A stretch of 49,738 nt of DNA. It comes from a virus. Positions 17,759-26,647 of the stretch are shown here, one piece after another. The DNA lies in the IMG/VR virus record IMGVR_UViG_3300043256_000109, positions 1 to 49,738 of that record. One strand, given 5' to 3'. The notes below the pieces were generated by a model. It ran no database searches. It had not been told where the DNA came from and was given only the letters and a program-made list of their open reading frames with translations. Position numbers and translations under genes: made by a program. Each line of letters begins with the position of its first letter. The first letter of the stretch is position 1.

Positions 17759-18900
17759 ACTGTTGTACGCCTTACTCTGAAAGTATTTTTCTTCATCAGA
17801 AATTTGTCGAAAGTCCTATTGACGGACGTGGCCGCAATTTTCATTTCCCTCGTGTATTTTGCGGCAATTGTATTTAAGTCCAAGTTTAATACCTCAGTTG
17901 ATAATAATTGCTGCGTAAATTGACTGCCGGCAATTATTCTCTCATCTCTGTTCGATCTGATATTCGCATTATGAATGATTGTTTTTGCGAAATCCAATTC
18001 CATTTGGACGCGTAAATACTTTGCAAAATCAATCAGATTATTAGTCAGATATAAATCGGAATCTAAATAAGCAGAGATATTAAAGTTCATCCCATTTCCT
18101 GCAGATGATTCAGAATATTCCGCACCTTCAGGGACTGTCCCGATGCCAGATAATGGATAACACACAAACCCATCATATTTGAACGGATCATTAAATGCAT
18201 TATCACTTAATACTTCCTGGCTATTAATGGCAAAGATAAACCTGCCTTTCCCTGAAATGACATATCCAATATCCTCGAAATTCAACACTCCATTGTCTGG
18301 ATTTAAAGTAAGTGTTGTAATCAATCGTCCTTGGTTGATTACAAACAAATCTTGTTGAATATCTGTATTTGCTTGCAGTGCAATTTGATTTATCCTGATT
18401 CTTACATAATCTGATCCTTTTGGCTCGAATGCCCACGCTGAGAAATCGCCTGATAATGTTCGCACTTGTTCGCCAACATTATATATAAATTGATTCTCGA
18501 TGAGCATTCTATCTAAAGTTAATGCAGATCTGAAATTATCTTCTACCGTCCAGATAAAAGACTTTATTCGTAAAGACTCAAGATTAGTAGGCAGCCAAAA
18601 CAGAGGTGTTGAATCCGGTTGATTGCCTTCGTTATCATCTTGCAAAGACTGATAAATAATACTATTATGTGTAATAATATCACTTTTACTTCTTGATGTA
18701 TCGAATTCGCTATATGTTGTTCCTGTTACCCAATCAGGAAATGTAAACGATATGATAGGTAGAAATGAAAGTAAATTATTTACAGTTAAAATAGGATGAA
18801 CACCCCGATTCCAGTATAAACCGGATTCAGGGGTTCCAACCAATTGACTATCTAAATCAATTGTATTAGTAAAGTCTTCTGCAAACGTTAGGATAGACAT
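17755..18900 (-). CDS. virion protein with ChiC-like insertion
   Basis: This 381-residue protein lies between the head decoration gene and the tail terminator. A segment near residues 55-105 (WVTGTTYSEFDTSRSKSDII ... IYQSLQDDNEGNQP) resembles the carbohydrate-binding repeat of fibre proteins. The C-terminal part is helical and basic (EMKIAATSVNRTFDKFLMKK). It may be a head-tail connector or a head fibre; I cannot decide. Confidence 0.6.
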   Translation of the reverse strand: MSILTFAEDFTNTIDLDSQLVGTPESGLYWNRGVHPILTVNNLLSFLPIISFTFPDWVTGTTYSEFDTSRSKSDIITHNSIIYQSLQDDNEGNQPDSTPLFWLPTNLESLRIKSFIWTVEDNFRSALTLDRMLIENQFIYNVGEQVRTLSGDFSAWAFEPKGSDYVRIRINQIALQANTDIQQDLFVINQGRLITTLTLNPDNGVLNFEDIGYVISGKGRFIFAINSQEVLSDNAFNDPFKYDGFVCYPLSGIGTVPEGAEYSESSAGNGMNFNISAYLDSDLYLTNNLIDFAKYLRVQMELDFAKTIIHNANIRSNRDERIIAGSQFTQQLLSTEVLNLDLNTIAAKYTREMKIAATSVNRTFDKFLMKKNTFRVRRTTV

Positions 18901-18903
18901 TGA

Positions 18904-19341
18904 CTATGCTTGAGATGCCCAGATTCCAACGCCACCGACAATATACCATTCAGTCAATGCTACTGCACGTACCTTCACCCTATCGCCTTTATTTGATGTT
19001 GCTTTTGTGTTTACAAAATCTTTATCTATAGCGCCACCAGCCACAGAATCTGCGGCAGCATTCGCAATAGTACCGTTAAATGAATCTAATGCATTCGGGG
19101 CTAAGGTAATTAAATTATTACCATCCGCACCGGTGTTTATAAACTCAAATCCCATCCCTAAATTTTGAGTAGAAATCAGCGGTAACGTCTGAACAATAGC
19201 GTCTGTAGCAATTGCAAATGATTTACCTGAATCGCCAATGTCATAAGTTTTATTGGCGGTTATTGTTTCTACTATTTTTCCTCTTGGCTCAAATGCGGCA
19301 GAATCCCCACCGACACCTGAAACATCATATTTTAAACTCAT
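18904..19341 (-). CDS. head decoration / head fibre-like protein
   Basis: This 145-residue Gly/Ala/Thr-rich protein directly follows the major capsid gene (12 nt). It has the beta-rich pattern of decoration proteins, including KIVETITANKTYDIGDSGKS and NKGDRVKVRAVALTEWYIV. It probably decorates the capsid surface; exact role unproved. Confidence 0.6.
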   Translation of the reverse strand: MSLKYDVSGVGGDSAAFEPRGKIVETITANKTYDIGDSGKSFAIATDAIVQTLPLISTQNLGMGFEFINTGADGNNLITLAPNALDSFNGTIANAAADSVAGGAIDKDFVNTKATSNKGDRVKVRAVALTEWYIVGGVGIWASQA

Positions 19342-19353
19342 CTCTTTTTTTAA

Positions 19354-20433
19354 TTAACTAACTAAACCGGCAATTTTCACAATATCATTTTGGCGTGTTG
19401 ACAAATCACTATTGAATCTAAACACAACGTAGAACCTATCCCACATTGCCATTTCTTCAAAATGTGTCATTGTCAAGTTTGAATCAGTCTTAGGACTAAT
19501 TATAGAAGTTGCTTCTGTAGCTTCTTTATTCACGTATACATTTAACCTACTCTTTATAAAAGGCATTTCTGTATCCGTGATGCTCCATTCTTTGCCAGCA
19601 AACATTGTCCCGTCCCTGAAGTCCCAAGGGAAATTAGAAAATGTACCAATTCCGCCATCTCTAATCAAAAATCCTTTGAAATTATCAGAAGCAGGGCTAA
19701 TCTGATTAGTTACATACCTTCTATCGAAAGGCAAAGCGGTTTGTGACCATAAAGTTTGTACCGCTTGAGCATCTCTATTTTTCAATGCCTCTACTTCGGA
19801 AACAAGAAGACCGCCTGGAGAAACAACTATACGATATTCACCAGGTAATTGATTTGCTATCATTAGCTCTTTCAGATAAGTAAACATTGTATCTTTCTGA
19901 GCTGATTTGTTAATGTTTAGCGTATCGGTGCCGCCATCAAACACAAAGGTTCCTTCGCCTTGAGAGACTTGAGTGGCAAAATTCAGTACTTGTGTTTTTT
20001 GCTGCTCTAAAACAGCTTCAATAGTATTATCTTTCTGCACAGCCATTGCCTGAAGTACATTGTTGATAATATTATTTCTGTAAAACTCCACATCCATTTG
20101 ATTGTTTGCAAAGGCGGCAGGATATAGCCTGAATCCTGAGAAAATATCAAACGCAGTAAAGAAGTAATTATCAGTCTCACCTAAGTTGACGGGAATATTT
20201 GTGAACCCCGGAACTGTGGTTACTGTCACCTGTTGATCTTTTAGTACAGGTATTTGAGCGTTTTGCGACGCTGAAGATGTCGCTAATTTTTGTTGCACAC
20301 TAGGCGGAATGTAATCTACAAAGGCCGTTGAATCTTTTGCGAGATCAACCATGCCATAATTCGCTATAAATTTCTCATTCGTCGCCTCAGTTGCTTGAAA
20401 GTCATTTAAGACCGTTACATCTAAGAATGCCAT
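19354..20433 (-). CDS. major capsid protein
   Basis: This 359-residue protein follows the scaffold-like gene and precedes the decoration-like gene, the typical HK97-fold order. Features include a flexible N-terminus, a GFTNIPVNLGETDNYFF segment, a probable spine helix (NNIINNVLQAMAVQKDNTIE), and a C-terminal segment with conserved-looking aromatics (HFEEMAMWDRFYVVFRF). It forms the capsid shell. No protease gene is visible nearby, so maturation, if any, would use an unrecognised protease. Confidence 0.8.
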   Translation of the reverse strand: MAFLDVTVLNDFQATEATNEKFIANYGMVDLAKDSTAFVDYIPPSVQQKLATSSASQNAQIPVLKDQQVTVTTVPGFTNIPVNLGETDNYFFTAFDIFSGFRLYPAAFANNQMDVEFYRNNIINNVLQAMAVQKDNTIEAVLEQQKTQVLNFATQVSQGEGTFVFDGGTDTLNINKSAQKDTMFTYLKELMIANQLPGEYRIVVSPGGLLVSEVEALKNRDAQAVQTLWSQTALPFDRRYVTNQISPASDNFKGFLIRDGGIGTFSNFPWDFRDGTMFAGKEWSITDTEMPFIKSRLNVYVNKEATEATSIISPKTDSNLTMTHFEEMAMWDRFYVVFRFNSDLSTRQNDIVKIAGLVS

Positions 20434-20453
20434 TATTTAAATTATACATTTTT

Positions 20454-21365
20454 TTAGGCTGGAATCTTTTCCAGTATTTTCTTATTATATTCAGCGAATT
20501 TTTCAGAATATTTAACATCAAATTGCTGAATTTTTAGAACTCCTGTGATATAGTCTTTTATAGCTTTCTGTCGTTCTTGTGCATTTGCATTTTCTGGAAC
20601 ATCAAAATCAAGGCCATCAATTTTAACTGGGAGTTTTAGTTTAACGCCTGGCCCAGTCTGCTGTCTGCCTTTTACTAATTCCTGAATTATTGCATTTTCT
20701 TTTACCAATTGAGATAGTTCAACTGTTTTATATTCATTCTCACGATCGATTGCAATTGCCTTTCGATCTTCACCGAGATGAATTTTATATTTTTTTAGCG
20801 TGCCACTTACAAAATCATTCCATTTTGCTTTAGCTTCATATTCGTTTATGTTATCCGCGAATTTTGGCTTCACATTTCCAAATGCTACTTGTTTTTTAGT
20901 CTCAATTAAATCGTTATTAGCAGTTTCGTAAAGATTTTTATAGTCACCCTTTACTAGTTCCGAATGATCTGCCTCTACTTTTTTAAGTCTATCAACTTCG
21001 TTTTTGGATTCGATCAATTCCAACTTAATTGCTTGATCCCCGGGTTCTGCTTTTAGCTTTTCTTCAAGCTCTTTTTCTTTCCTCTCTAAAGATGCCTTTG
21101 TTCCGCTAAAATAGCCGTCTGTACTTAAGAGTAAGTAGTCAGATATTTTAGTTCCGTTTTCGTGCTTAATTCCTGTTAGTTCTTCAAGTTTTTTAGTTGC
21201 CCCGTGTAAAATCTTTTCTGCATTTTCGTTGGCCGCTTCACTTGCTTTTGTGTCCGCTTCCTTTTTTACGTCGGCAATATATCCATCACCAACCTTGTTA
21301 ATTACCTCAACCTGTCCTTCGGTTAATTTGTTTTCTTTAATAAAATCTTCTGTAATAAAATCCAT
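20454..21365 (-). CDS. scaffold-like capsid assembly protein
   Basis: This 303-residue charged protein is mostly helical, with a coiled-coil centre (KASLERKEKELEEKLKAE, SKNEVDRLKKVEADHSEL). It lies directly upstream of the capsid gene, as scaffolds do. It would organise the prohead and then leave. No protease motif is visible. Confidence 0.7.
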   Translation of the reverse strand: MDFITEDFIKENKLTEGQVEVINKVGDGYIADVKKEADTKASEAANENAEKILHGATKKLEELTGIKHENGTKISDYLLLSTDGYFSGTKASLERKEKELEEKLKAEPGDQAIKLELIESKNEVDRLKKVEADHSELVKGDYKNLYETANNDLIETKKQVAFGNVKPKFADNINEYEAKAKWNDFVSGTLKKYKIHLGEDRKAIAIDRENEYKTVELSQLVKENAIIQELVKGRQQTGPGVKLKLPVKIDGLDFDVPENANAQERQKAIKDYITGVLKIQQFDVKYSEKFAEYNKKILEKIPA

Positions 21366-21387
21366 AGTCTTTTATGATTCTGTTTAA

Positions 21388-21750
21388 TTATACTAAACTG
21401 ACCCCGACTGAATACGTAATTGAATCTGCGTCCGCATGGGTCATTAAAATTCTAAATTTTGATGGTAAAATATCATTTGCTACTAAATTCGCGGCAGGGA
21501 TTAGTCCTGGATAAACTTTTAATATAGTCGTTCCGATGCCTGTTATGGCAGACCCAGTCAATAAAGTATAGTATTTTCCACTTACCGTGTCCCTGCCCTG
21601 AATTGTCGGCACCACTGAAGGGGTGTCAGTTATTGAAGTTGCGTCAATTATTACATGGCACCCTTTATGTTGTGAATTAGTTAAATCAGCACTATTTGTT
21701 ACTGACCTTGCTTCTGATTCTCTTGCTTTTACGTTATAATTATTGCCCAT
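21388..21750 (-). CDS. small head / decoration-like protein
   Basis: This 120-residue Ser/Thr/Val-rich protein has a beta-type pattern (HKGCHVIIDATSI, GIGTTILKVYPGL, ILMTHADADSITYSVGV). It lies between the portal-proximal gene and the scaffold. Likely a capsid decoration or accessory protein; inference from location and composition. Confidence 0.6.
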   Translation of the reverse strand: MGNNYNVKARESEARSVTNSADLTNSQHKGCHVIIDATSITDTPSVVPTIQGRDTVSGKYYTLLTGSAITGIGTTILKVYPGLIPAANLVANDILPSKFRILMTHADADSITYSVGVSLV

Positions 21751-21752
21751 AA

Positions 21753-22265
21753 TTATTTTTTAAATTCAGGATCGATTTCTTTTATCTTCTCAATCAATTT
21801 ATCATCGGTGGTTCTACCATCAAACTTAATGCCTGATTCTGCTGCTTTTGCCTCTAATGATTTTCTATCTTCTGATTTTTTATCAGAATCCTTAGTGCCA
21901 TCCTTCGCATCAATTCTATCTAATAATGCTTCGTATTTTTTCTCAAGGGCATCATATTTTTTATCCGGAATTTCTTTCTTATATCCAGGGGCCAGCTCCT
22001 CCAGTATTTTATCGACTCGTTTTTGAGCTAAAACTATCTCTTTAGCTCCCAATGCCGTACATTCTCCTCCTGGATTTCTTTCTAAGACTTTTTCAATTTT
22101 AGGCGGCGTATCTTTGACGTAGCCAGAAACAGGAAGGTATGCAATGAATTTATTAAATGAATCTTCCCCGGTGAGCTTAATCACCCTGTCTCCTATCTTT
22201 GAAGTATGGTCACTTCCGATTGACTCAACTTTTCTAACCCTTAAGTGGTATATTTTAAGTGACAT
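21753..22265 (-). CDS. portal-proximal protein with charged linker
   Basis: This 170-residue protein has a compact N-terminal beta segment (residues 1-65), a Lys/Asp-rich coil, and a C-terminal SAP/HeH-like helical piece (KAAESGIKFDGRTTDDKLIE). It overlaps the portal gene by 11 nt. It may be a head accessory protein; not recognised with certainty. Confidence 0.6.
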   Translation of the reverse strand: MSLKIYHLRVRKVESIGSDHTSKIGDRVIKLTGEDSFNKFIAYLPVSGYVKDTPPKIEKVLERNPGGECTALGAKEIVLAQKRVDKILEELAPGYKKEIPDKKYDALEKKYEALLDRIDAKDGTKDSDKKSEDRKSLEAKAAESGIKFDGRTTDDKLIEKIKEIDPEFKK

Positions 22266-23958
22266 TTTCTTTTATAATTAAAATGATTAATTTATTTATC
22301 GCTTCTAATTTTTGCTCATTAGTCCCATCCGATTCCTTCCAGAATATTACAATATTACCATGTCTTTCCTCGAATAGGCCTATCCAATAATTAAACTGAA
22401 GCTGATATGGTAAATTTACATCCGTCACAGACTGGGTATCTCTTGCTATCTCAAAATCCTTATCTGAGCAATAAGGGATTAAATCATATAGTATTTTATT
22501 TCTAAATGACTGATCTATATTATTCTTGTGTCGATTTTGATTTATTCTGACTATGATATTTTTGCGCTCTAAAGTATTTGGCGCACTTTGTAAGTCTTCA
22601 AAAAGCTGCGTCTGGCTTTCTAGGAAGAAGTCTGTTCCGTAATGGATGAATACTTCATTTACTTTATCAGGGCCATATTTTAGCCCTAACATATTAGTGT
22701 CGCTTTTTGTTCTTATTCTGTTAAATGATTCCGCAAGTGATGTAAGTACATTATTCAATACCGATAGTGACTTTTCAATTTGGAATTTATTTTTGCTTTC
22801 TTCGTCACCCTCAACAACATCGCCTATTATCGTTGATTTAATTGACTTTTCAATTTCCTTAATCCGCGTAGAAAGATAATCTAGCGGCTCAATTGGCATA
22901 TGGTGAAAAGCAATCCAATTGGTCACTACATCCATATTAATAAGCCCGTCGTTATTTCTTATGTCTTGTGGGTTTATTAGGTGAATTGTTCCTGGCTGAA
23001 GATCCCCAGTCCCCTTTCCTTCGTTTTGACTATGCACTTGAGCCTGTTGCGACCCCATCATAAAGTCAGAGCTTGGCTCTAATTCCGATCCTTTTTTATC
23101 GTCGCTGGCGTCGGCGTCGGCGTCGGTATCAATCCTAGATATTGTAGGAATAGGCCCGTTTGGCTCGGTCATTCGCTGTATTGTTTTCAGGAATACATAT
23201 TCCTCTAGGTCGGGGCGAACATATGTGTATATTGATTCTCGCACAATTGAGCTGCCCTTGAACTTTCCTGGGGAAATAAAATTTGCAGGCGTCCGCCCTA
23301 AATCATGTGGTATTTCTTCGCCTACAAGATTATGATCCTCATCGAAGAATGCATATATTTTATTATCAATAAATAGAGACCCGTCTATTAATTTTTCGCC
23401 TCTGAATATTGATGCCTTAAAGGCTATTTTCTCAATTCCTGATTCAGAAGGTATTATTGATAAAACGTCTTTAATATCAACAAAAAAACGCTTCGGCATA
23501 TTCTGGATAACAGGATCGAGATCCTCAATTAATATTGAATTATGGCGATAAAGAGTTTGGTTAAATATATCCTCGTTGAATTTCTTTATTTGAAGATCAT
23601 CTTTAAAGTCTGATAATTCTTTTCCTATTACATCATATTTAAAGTCAGAATCCTCAGCATTGAAAACACGCCTTAGTTGCGGCTCTATGTTGTTGTGTAT
23701 TAATTTTGCTGAAGGAAGTGGAAATCTAAGGTATCGGGCAAATGTTAAGGAGTTTTCGGCTTTAAAAATTAATTTGACCCAGTTTAAAAAATAATCGTTT
23801 GTTTGATATTTCCGTTCCGCCCACTCTTGTAAGTATGTATTATCTAATCTATCTTCTTGTAGTTGTGATTCTGTAAAATAGCTTAGTTGAGCCTCTTGCG
23901 TTGCTGCTTTTTGTATTTCGGACTTATTAAACCCTCGCTTTATGAAATGCTTGCTCAA
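22255..23958 (-). CDS. portal protein
   Basis: This 567-residue protein is the first gene of the virion operon and precedes the head genes. Its pattern fits a portal: an N-terminal helical part, a beta-rich central part (PKRFFVDIKDVLSIIPSESG, GSLFIDNKIYAFF), an anchor-like segment (LEEYVFLKTIQRMTEP), and a long helical C-terminal part. An Asp-Ala-rich loop (DTDADADASDD) is encoded by a short GTC-GGC repeat near 23107-23130. The portal forms the dodecameric vertex for DNA entry and exit. Confidence 0.75.
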   Translation of the reverse strand: MSKHFIKRGFNKSEIQKAATQEAQLSYFTESQLQEDRLDNTYLQEWAERKYQTNDYFLNWVKLIFKAENSLTFARYLRFPLPSAKLIHNNIEPQLRRVFNAEDSDFKYDVIGKELSDFKDDLQIKKFNEDIFNQTLYRHNSILIEDLDPVIQNMPKRFFVDIKDVLSIIPSESGIEKIAFKASIFRGEKLIDGSLFIDNKIYAFFDEDHNLVGEEIPHDLGRTPANFISPGKFKGSSIVRESIYTYVRPDLEEYVFLKTIQRMTEPNGPIPTISRIDTDADADASDDKKGSELEPSSDFMMGSQQAQVHSQNEGKGTGDLQPGTIHLINPQDIRNNDGLINMDVVTNWIAFHHMPIEPLDYLSTRIKEIEKSIKSTIIGDVVEGDEESKNKFQIEKSLSVLNNVLTSLAESFNRIRTKSDTNMLGLKYGPDKVNEVFIHYGTDFFLESQTQLFEDLQSAPNTLERKNIIVRINQNRHKNNIDQSFRNKILYDLIPYCSDKDFEIARDTQSVTDVNLPYQLQFNYWIGLFEERHGNIVIFWKESDGTNEQKLEAINKLIILIIKENVT

Positions 23959-24006
23959 CTTTCACAATACAAAAATTAGATGTAGTCTTTTACATTCTTA
24001 TTTATG

Positions 24007-24014
24007 CAAATATA
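24007..24014 (-). promoter_or_regulatory. candidate -7 box for the virion operon
   Basis: TATATTTG on the minus strand matches TAnnTTTG and lies 48 nt before the portal start, in the 130-bp gap after the exonuclease gene. No clear TTTG -33 element is seen. It is the only such box in this gap. Confidence 0.4.
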
Positions 24015-24088
24015 GAAATAATTTGTTAATTCCTAATTATTAAATAAAAAAATCTCTCGATTAAAAGGGCTTGCTTTGTTGTATGGCT

Positions 24089-24892
24089 TTATAACAGATC
24101 AATGCATTTATGCAACTCTTTATTCCACTTGGCATCAGCCAAAGCATTGTGCTCATTGGACTGTTGTGGGTAGTCTGGGTGGTCACTCAATTCATCAAGA
24201 AAGACACCACTGTGTTTGATTGCTTGCTCTTTGGAGTTTTCATAATAAGATTTCTTCTTTTCATCGTACACATCATCTGAGGTCTGCTTTAAATCCCGGC
24301 AATACTTAGGAAACCCTTTTGGAAGATCAATCATCTTTCCAAATAACCAACAGAAGACCACCCAATCGTAATCTGCATAGTAGGCGTAGAATTGAATATT
24401 ATCATCTTTTACCATTGTTGGAATTCCATGATTTACCGGATGCTTATACCCTGAGCAAAAATCAATAACCTCTTTAGCTATCTGAGTATTGGACTTACCA
24501 TACTTTTTTAGAAGTCGCTTTAGGCTTCTATATGAAAAGAAATCTTTACACGGATCGGGTCCACCAGCAACATTTAGTTGTTCTCTCTTGTATTTATCTC
24601 CAAGTTCTTTTTTATGTAACTCTATCCAAATAGGATTTAATACATTTTCTCGTAACCAATATTCTTTTACGTCTTCAGTTGTAGAATTGCTTTCATCTAG
24701 CTTAACCCACTTTTTCTCCATCTGATAACTATTCCAAGCAGCTTTCAAATCAAAGTCTTTTGAGATAGCATAATACTCTCTATCATCTTCTGATACAATT
24801 CCAATAGAGATTAACTCAATGGTTCGGAATGGTTTTGAGGACAATGGCTTACGCTGGTATTCGTGAAATTCTGTGTCTAAATAGTAATTCAT
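24089..24892 (-). CDS. DnaQ-fold 3'-5' exonuclease / exoribonuclease
   Basis: This 267-residue protein has the DEDD motifs of the DnaQ/RNase T fold: DxE at D6/E8 (LDTEF), a second Asp at 173 or 175 (YADYDWVVF), and HxxxxD at H248-D253 (EHNALADAKW). The overall layout, with the active site at the very N-terminus and YAYYADYDW, resembles the RNase AS-type (Rv2179c-like) family, which trims RNA 3' ends; a DNA substrate is also possible. Two metal ions are expected. It sits between small genes and the virion operon. Its 27-nt leader is almost identical to the leader before the RtcB ligase gene. Confidence 0.75.
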   Translation of the reverse strand: MNYYLDTEFHEYQRKPLSSKPFRTIELISIGIVSEDDREYYAISKDFDLKAAWNSYQMEKKWVKLDESNSTTEDVKEYWLRENVLNPIWIELHKKELGDKYKREQLNVAGGPDPCKDFFSYRSLKRLLKKYGKSNTQIAKEVIDFCSGYKHPVNHGIPTMVKDDNIQFYAYYADYDWVVFCWLFGKMIDLPKGFPKYCRDLKQTSDDVYDEKKKSYYENSKEQAIKHSGVFLDELSDHPDYPQQSNEHNALADAKWNKELHKCIDLL

Positions 24893-24917
24893 TTTCAGTC
24901 TTTATTTATAGTTTAAT
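24891..24917 (-). promoter_or_regulatory. leader shared with the RtcB gene
   Basis: The minus strand reads ATTAAACTATAAATAAA, G, ACTGAAAAT directly up to the start codon of the exonuclease. The same 27 nt with one change (C for G) precede the RtcB gene at 46505-46531. It probably acts in translation initiation or as a promoter; the type of element is inferred. Confidence 0.5.
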
Positions 24918-24951
24918 CAAATCATCTTTTTATAATTGATTAATAATCTCA

Positions 24952-25146
24952 TCAGCTAAAGATATCACATTTTTTTGCAATAGCCTTATTATTTAATGAG
25001 CTGCCTTGATGTGCACTGACAAGTATTTGGCCTATATAGTATTCTCTTAGTGTCATTCCTGACTGCATGCGATGTCCGTTATCCTGTCCGTATCCTGCTT
25101 TTGGATCTGTATATGCAGATACTGGGAATGCTAGTTTATTTTTCAT
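24952..25146 (-). CDS. conserved small phage protein, C-terminus frameshifted
   Basis: The frame starting at MKNKLAFPVSAYTD (2 nt after the upstream gene) contains GMTLREYYIGQILVSA, typical of a small protein found in many phages. In that family the C-terminus reads like AxxLADxxIxxL. Here that tail is present one frame over: dropping one A from the A7 run at 24970-24976 gives AIAKNVISLADEIINQL and a stop at 24930. As written, the frame ends early with KKCDIFS. So the gene is frameshifted, misassembled by one base, or uses +1 frameshifting. Function unknown. Confidence 0.6.
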   Translation of the reverse strand: MKNKLAFPVSAYTDPKAGYGQDNGHRMQSGMTLREYYIGQILVSAHQGSSLNNKAIAKKCDIFS

Positions 25147-25148
25147 GA

Positions 25149-25397
25149 TTATTTGTTCCATTTTATTTCCTCTATCCCTGAAGGATAAATTATTTTCCTT
25201 GAGGTTGTCTTATCTTCATCGCCACAAGTAAAACTTCCGGCCGTAAACCGATCATAATAATCTATTTGCCACCTACCGAAGAATAATTTTTTAATCAAAC
25301 ATACATGGTGATTGCCGAAGCATTTGGATTCATCTCTTACGCCTGATGGTTGAGGCCTGTAGTAAGTTCCATTTGCTTTTATGTATTCTAATTCCAT
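25149..25397 (-). CDS. hypothetical small protein
   Basis: This 82-residue protein is rich in aromatic residues (FFGRWQIDYYDRF) and has three Cys (positions near 26, 33 and 58). No family was recognised. It ends 2 nt before the next start, so it belongs to the small-gene operon between the terminase and the exonuclease. Confidence 0.6.
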   Translation of the reverse strand: MELEYIKANGTYYRPQPSGVRDESKCFGNHHVCLIKKLFFGRWQIDYYDRFTAGSFTCGDEDKTTSRKIIYPSGIEEIKWNK

Positions 25398-25408
25398 TAA
25401 TTACATTT

Positions 25409-25615
25409 TTAATAGTTCGACGTGATACCTTTGTCATATTTTCTTGGCCATTCTCTGGGAAATGCAATATCAAATGATGTCCCCCGATGATTGTAAAAAA
25501 TATAATTAAGCATCTTGTCTGGTAGCTTTGAAATTACATATATTTGCCCTTGCCCTGTTAATATACATTTTATTGGACATGTAGCTATTGTGATTAATCC
25601 TATAATAGGGAACAT
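25409..25615 (-). CDS. hypothetical small protein, hydrophobic N-terminus
   Basis: This 68-residue protein has a hydrophobic N-terminus with two Cys (IIGLITIATCPIKCIL), then a soluble part. The same frame continues upstream of the ATG without a usable start, so the true N-terminus may be longer. Function unknown. Confidence 0.5.
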   Translation of the reverse strand: MFPIIGLITIATCPIKCILTGQGQIYVISKLPDKMLNYIFYNHRGTSFDIAFPREWPRKYDKGITSNY

Positions 25616-25644
25616 TGGGATAGGCGAAACCCCTAATATTATCT

Positions 25645-25692
25645 TTAATACTCTTTATTATAAAATATTTCTAATGGTATAGCTTCTTTCAT
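25645..25692 (-). CDS. very short ORF, uncertain
   Basis: A 15-codon frame (MKEAIPLEIFYNKEY) is preceded by an A-rich leader. It may be a leader peptide or the displaced start of the next gene, whose frame extends upstream in a different phase. The gap also contains AATAAAGAGT, a word shared with two other gaps. Confidence 0.25.
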   Translation of the reverse strand: MKEAIPLEIFYNKEY

Positions 25693-25731
25693 CTTATTTC
25701 CCCTTTTAAATCAAACCTACATATATTAATT

Positions 25732-25998
25732 TTATTCTTTGATTAAATAATCAGCACACTCTTTTGTTGAGACACCTGGATTACATAGCATATTGACAAT
25801 AAATGAAGCAATTCCTAACGTATTTTTATATTCCAAGACAAAACATACTTTGTCAACATTAATACAACTAATCACCGTAGGGCATGGTTTTGTAGTCATG
25901 AATTTAGGTGCCGACACATCTGCCTGTAATCTTATTTGAGCTACATCACGCGCCAATTCTATCTTTTGAATAATATGTAAATACTCGTGATTATTCAC
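25732..25998 (-). CDS. hypothetical small protein, GTG start
   Basis: This 88-residue protein starts with GTG. It has four Cys (near 41, 48, 53 and 74) without a zinc-finger spacing, and a hydrophobic segment (TLGIASFIVNMLC). Not recognised. Confidence 0.55.
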   Translation of the reverse strand: MNNHEYLHIIQKIELARDVAQIRLQADVSAPKFMTTKPCPTVISCINVDKVCFVLEYKNTLGIASFIVNMLCNPGVSTKECADYLIKE

Positions 25999-26051
25999 CT
26001 AAACTTTTTACTATTAATATTCTTACTTTCTAAATTCAACAATACTATTAA

Positions 26052-26357
26052 TTATTCCGGCATATTGTACACCTCATCGTTATGACTCATATTTTCTTCT
26101 TCACTTTCTTTTTGGTTTACTTTTATAAATTCAAACCGGCAAATATTGATTTTATTCTTTGATAGCCTAAATCCTTTCTCCTGCTTCTCTCTAATTACGT
26201 CACTGAAGATCACTAAGTAATTATTATAAAGCTCTGTTTTTCTAAGCTTCTCATTTTCCCAGGACCACAAAGTTTTTTCATTGACCCCAATAGTCCGGGC
26301 AATGAATGCTTTGCTACCTTCAAATACTTTGTTAGTCTTTTGGTTGATTGCTATCAT
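26052..26357 (-). CDS. helix-turn-helix DNA-binding protein
   Basis: The N-terminal half (SKAFIARTIGVNEKTLWSWE, residues 15-34) reads as a helix-turn-helix: FIARTIGV, then a turn, then ETLWSW-type recognition helix. The tail is charged. It overlaps the upstream 55-residue gene (ATGA). It lies directly downstream of a palindromic operator-like site, so it may regulate packaging or late genes; inference. Confidence 0.6.
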   Translation of the reverse strand: MIAINQKTNKVFEGSKAFIARTIGVNEKTLWSWENEKLRKTELYNNYLVIFSDVIREKQEKGFRLSKNKINICRFEFIKVNQKESEEENMSHNDEVYNMPE

Positions 26358-26521
26358 TTAAAAAGTGCTTTTAGAAACTGTTTAATGCTATGTCCGGAAT
26401 AATTACCACTATGCCAATCTGGCCTTGTTTGCATCGCTTGTCGCATTTTCTCACCAACTTCTCGCCTCCTTCTTTTATTTAGCTTTCGGCTTATTGGAGT
26501 CCTTACTTTCTGCTTTTCCAT
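26354..26521 (-). CDS. small basic protein downstream of terminase
   Basis: This 55-residue, strongly basic protein (KLNKRRRREVGEKMRQAMQ) probably binds nucleic acid. Its stop overlaps the next start (ATGA). Its start lies 3 nt after a TAACTTTG box and close to a perfect 8-bp palindrome, so it is probably the first gene of a transcript. Confidence 0.6.
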   Translation of the reverse strand: MEKQKVRTPISRKLNKRRRREVGEKMRQAMQTRPDWHSGNYSGHSIKQFLKALFK

Positions 26522-26524
26522 AAT

Positions 26525-26552
26525 CAAAGTTACTCTTTATTACTTAATAAAG
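26525..26552 (-). promoter_or_regulatory. promoter box with palindromic operator
   Basis: On the minus strand, a perfect palindrome (CTTTATTA, 2 nt, TAATAAAG; 26535-26552) is followed by GAGTAACTTTG, whose TAACTTTG (26525-26532) fits TAnnTTTG. The ATG follows 3 nt later. Parts of the palindrome recur before the XRE gene and before the 44201 gene. Confidence 0.5.
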
Positions 26553-26647
26553 CTTACTTTTTTATATAATCTTTTCGTTTGCAAACTTTGGTAAATAGAT
26601 ATTCAAATAAAATAGCCTGCCATTCCTGGGTATCATAATTGATATCA

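Noticed and set aside
23104-23130. Short tandem repeat in the portal gene as a regulatory or recombination element
   Set aside because: It simply encodes an Asp-Ala loop in frame and is too short to interpret.
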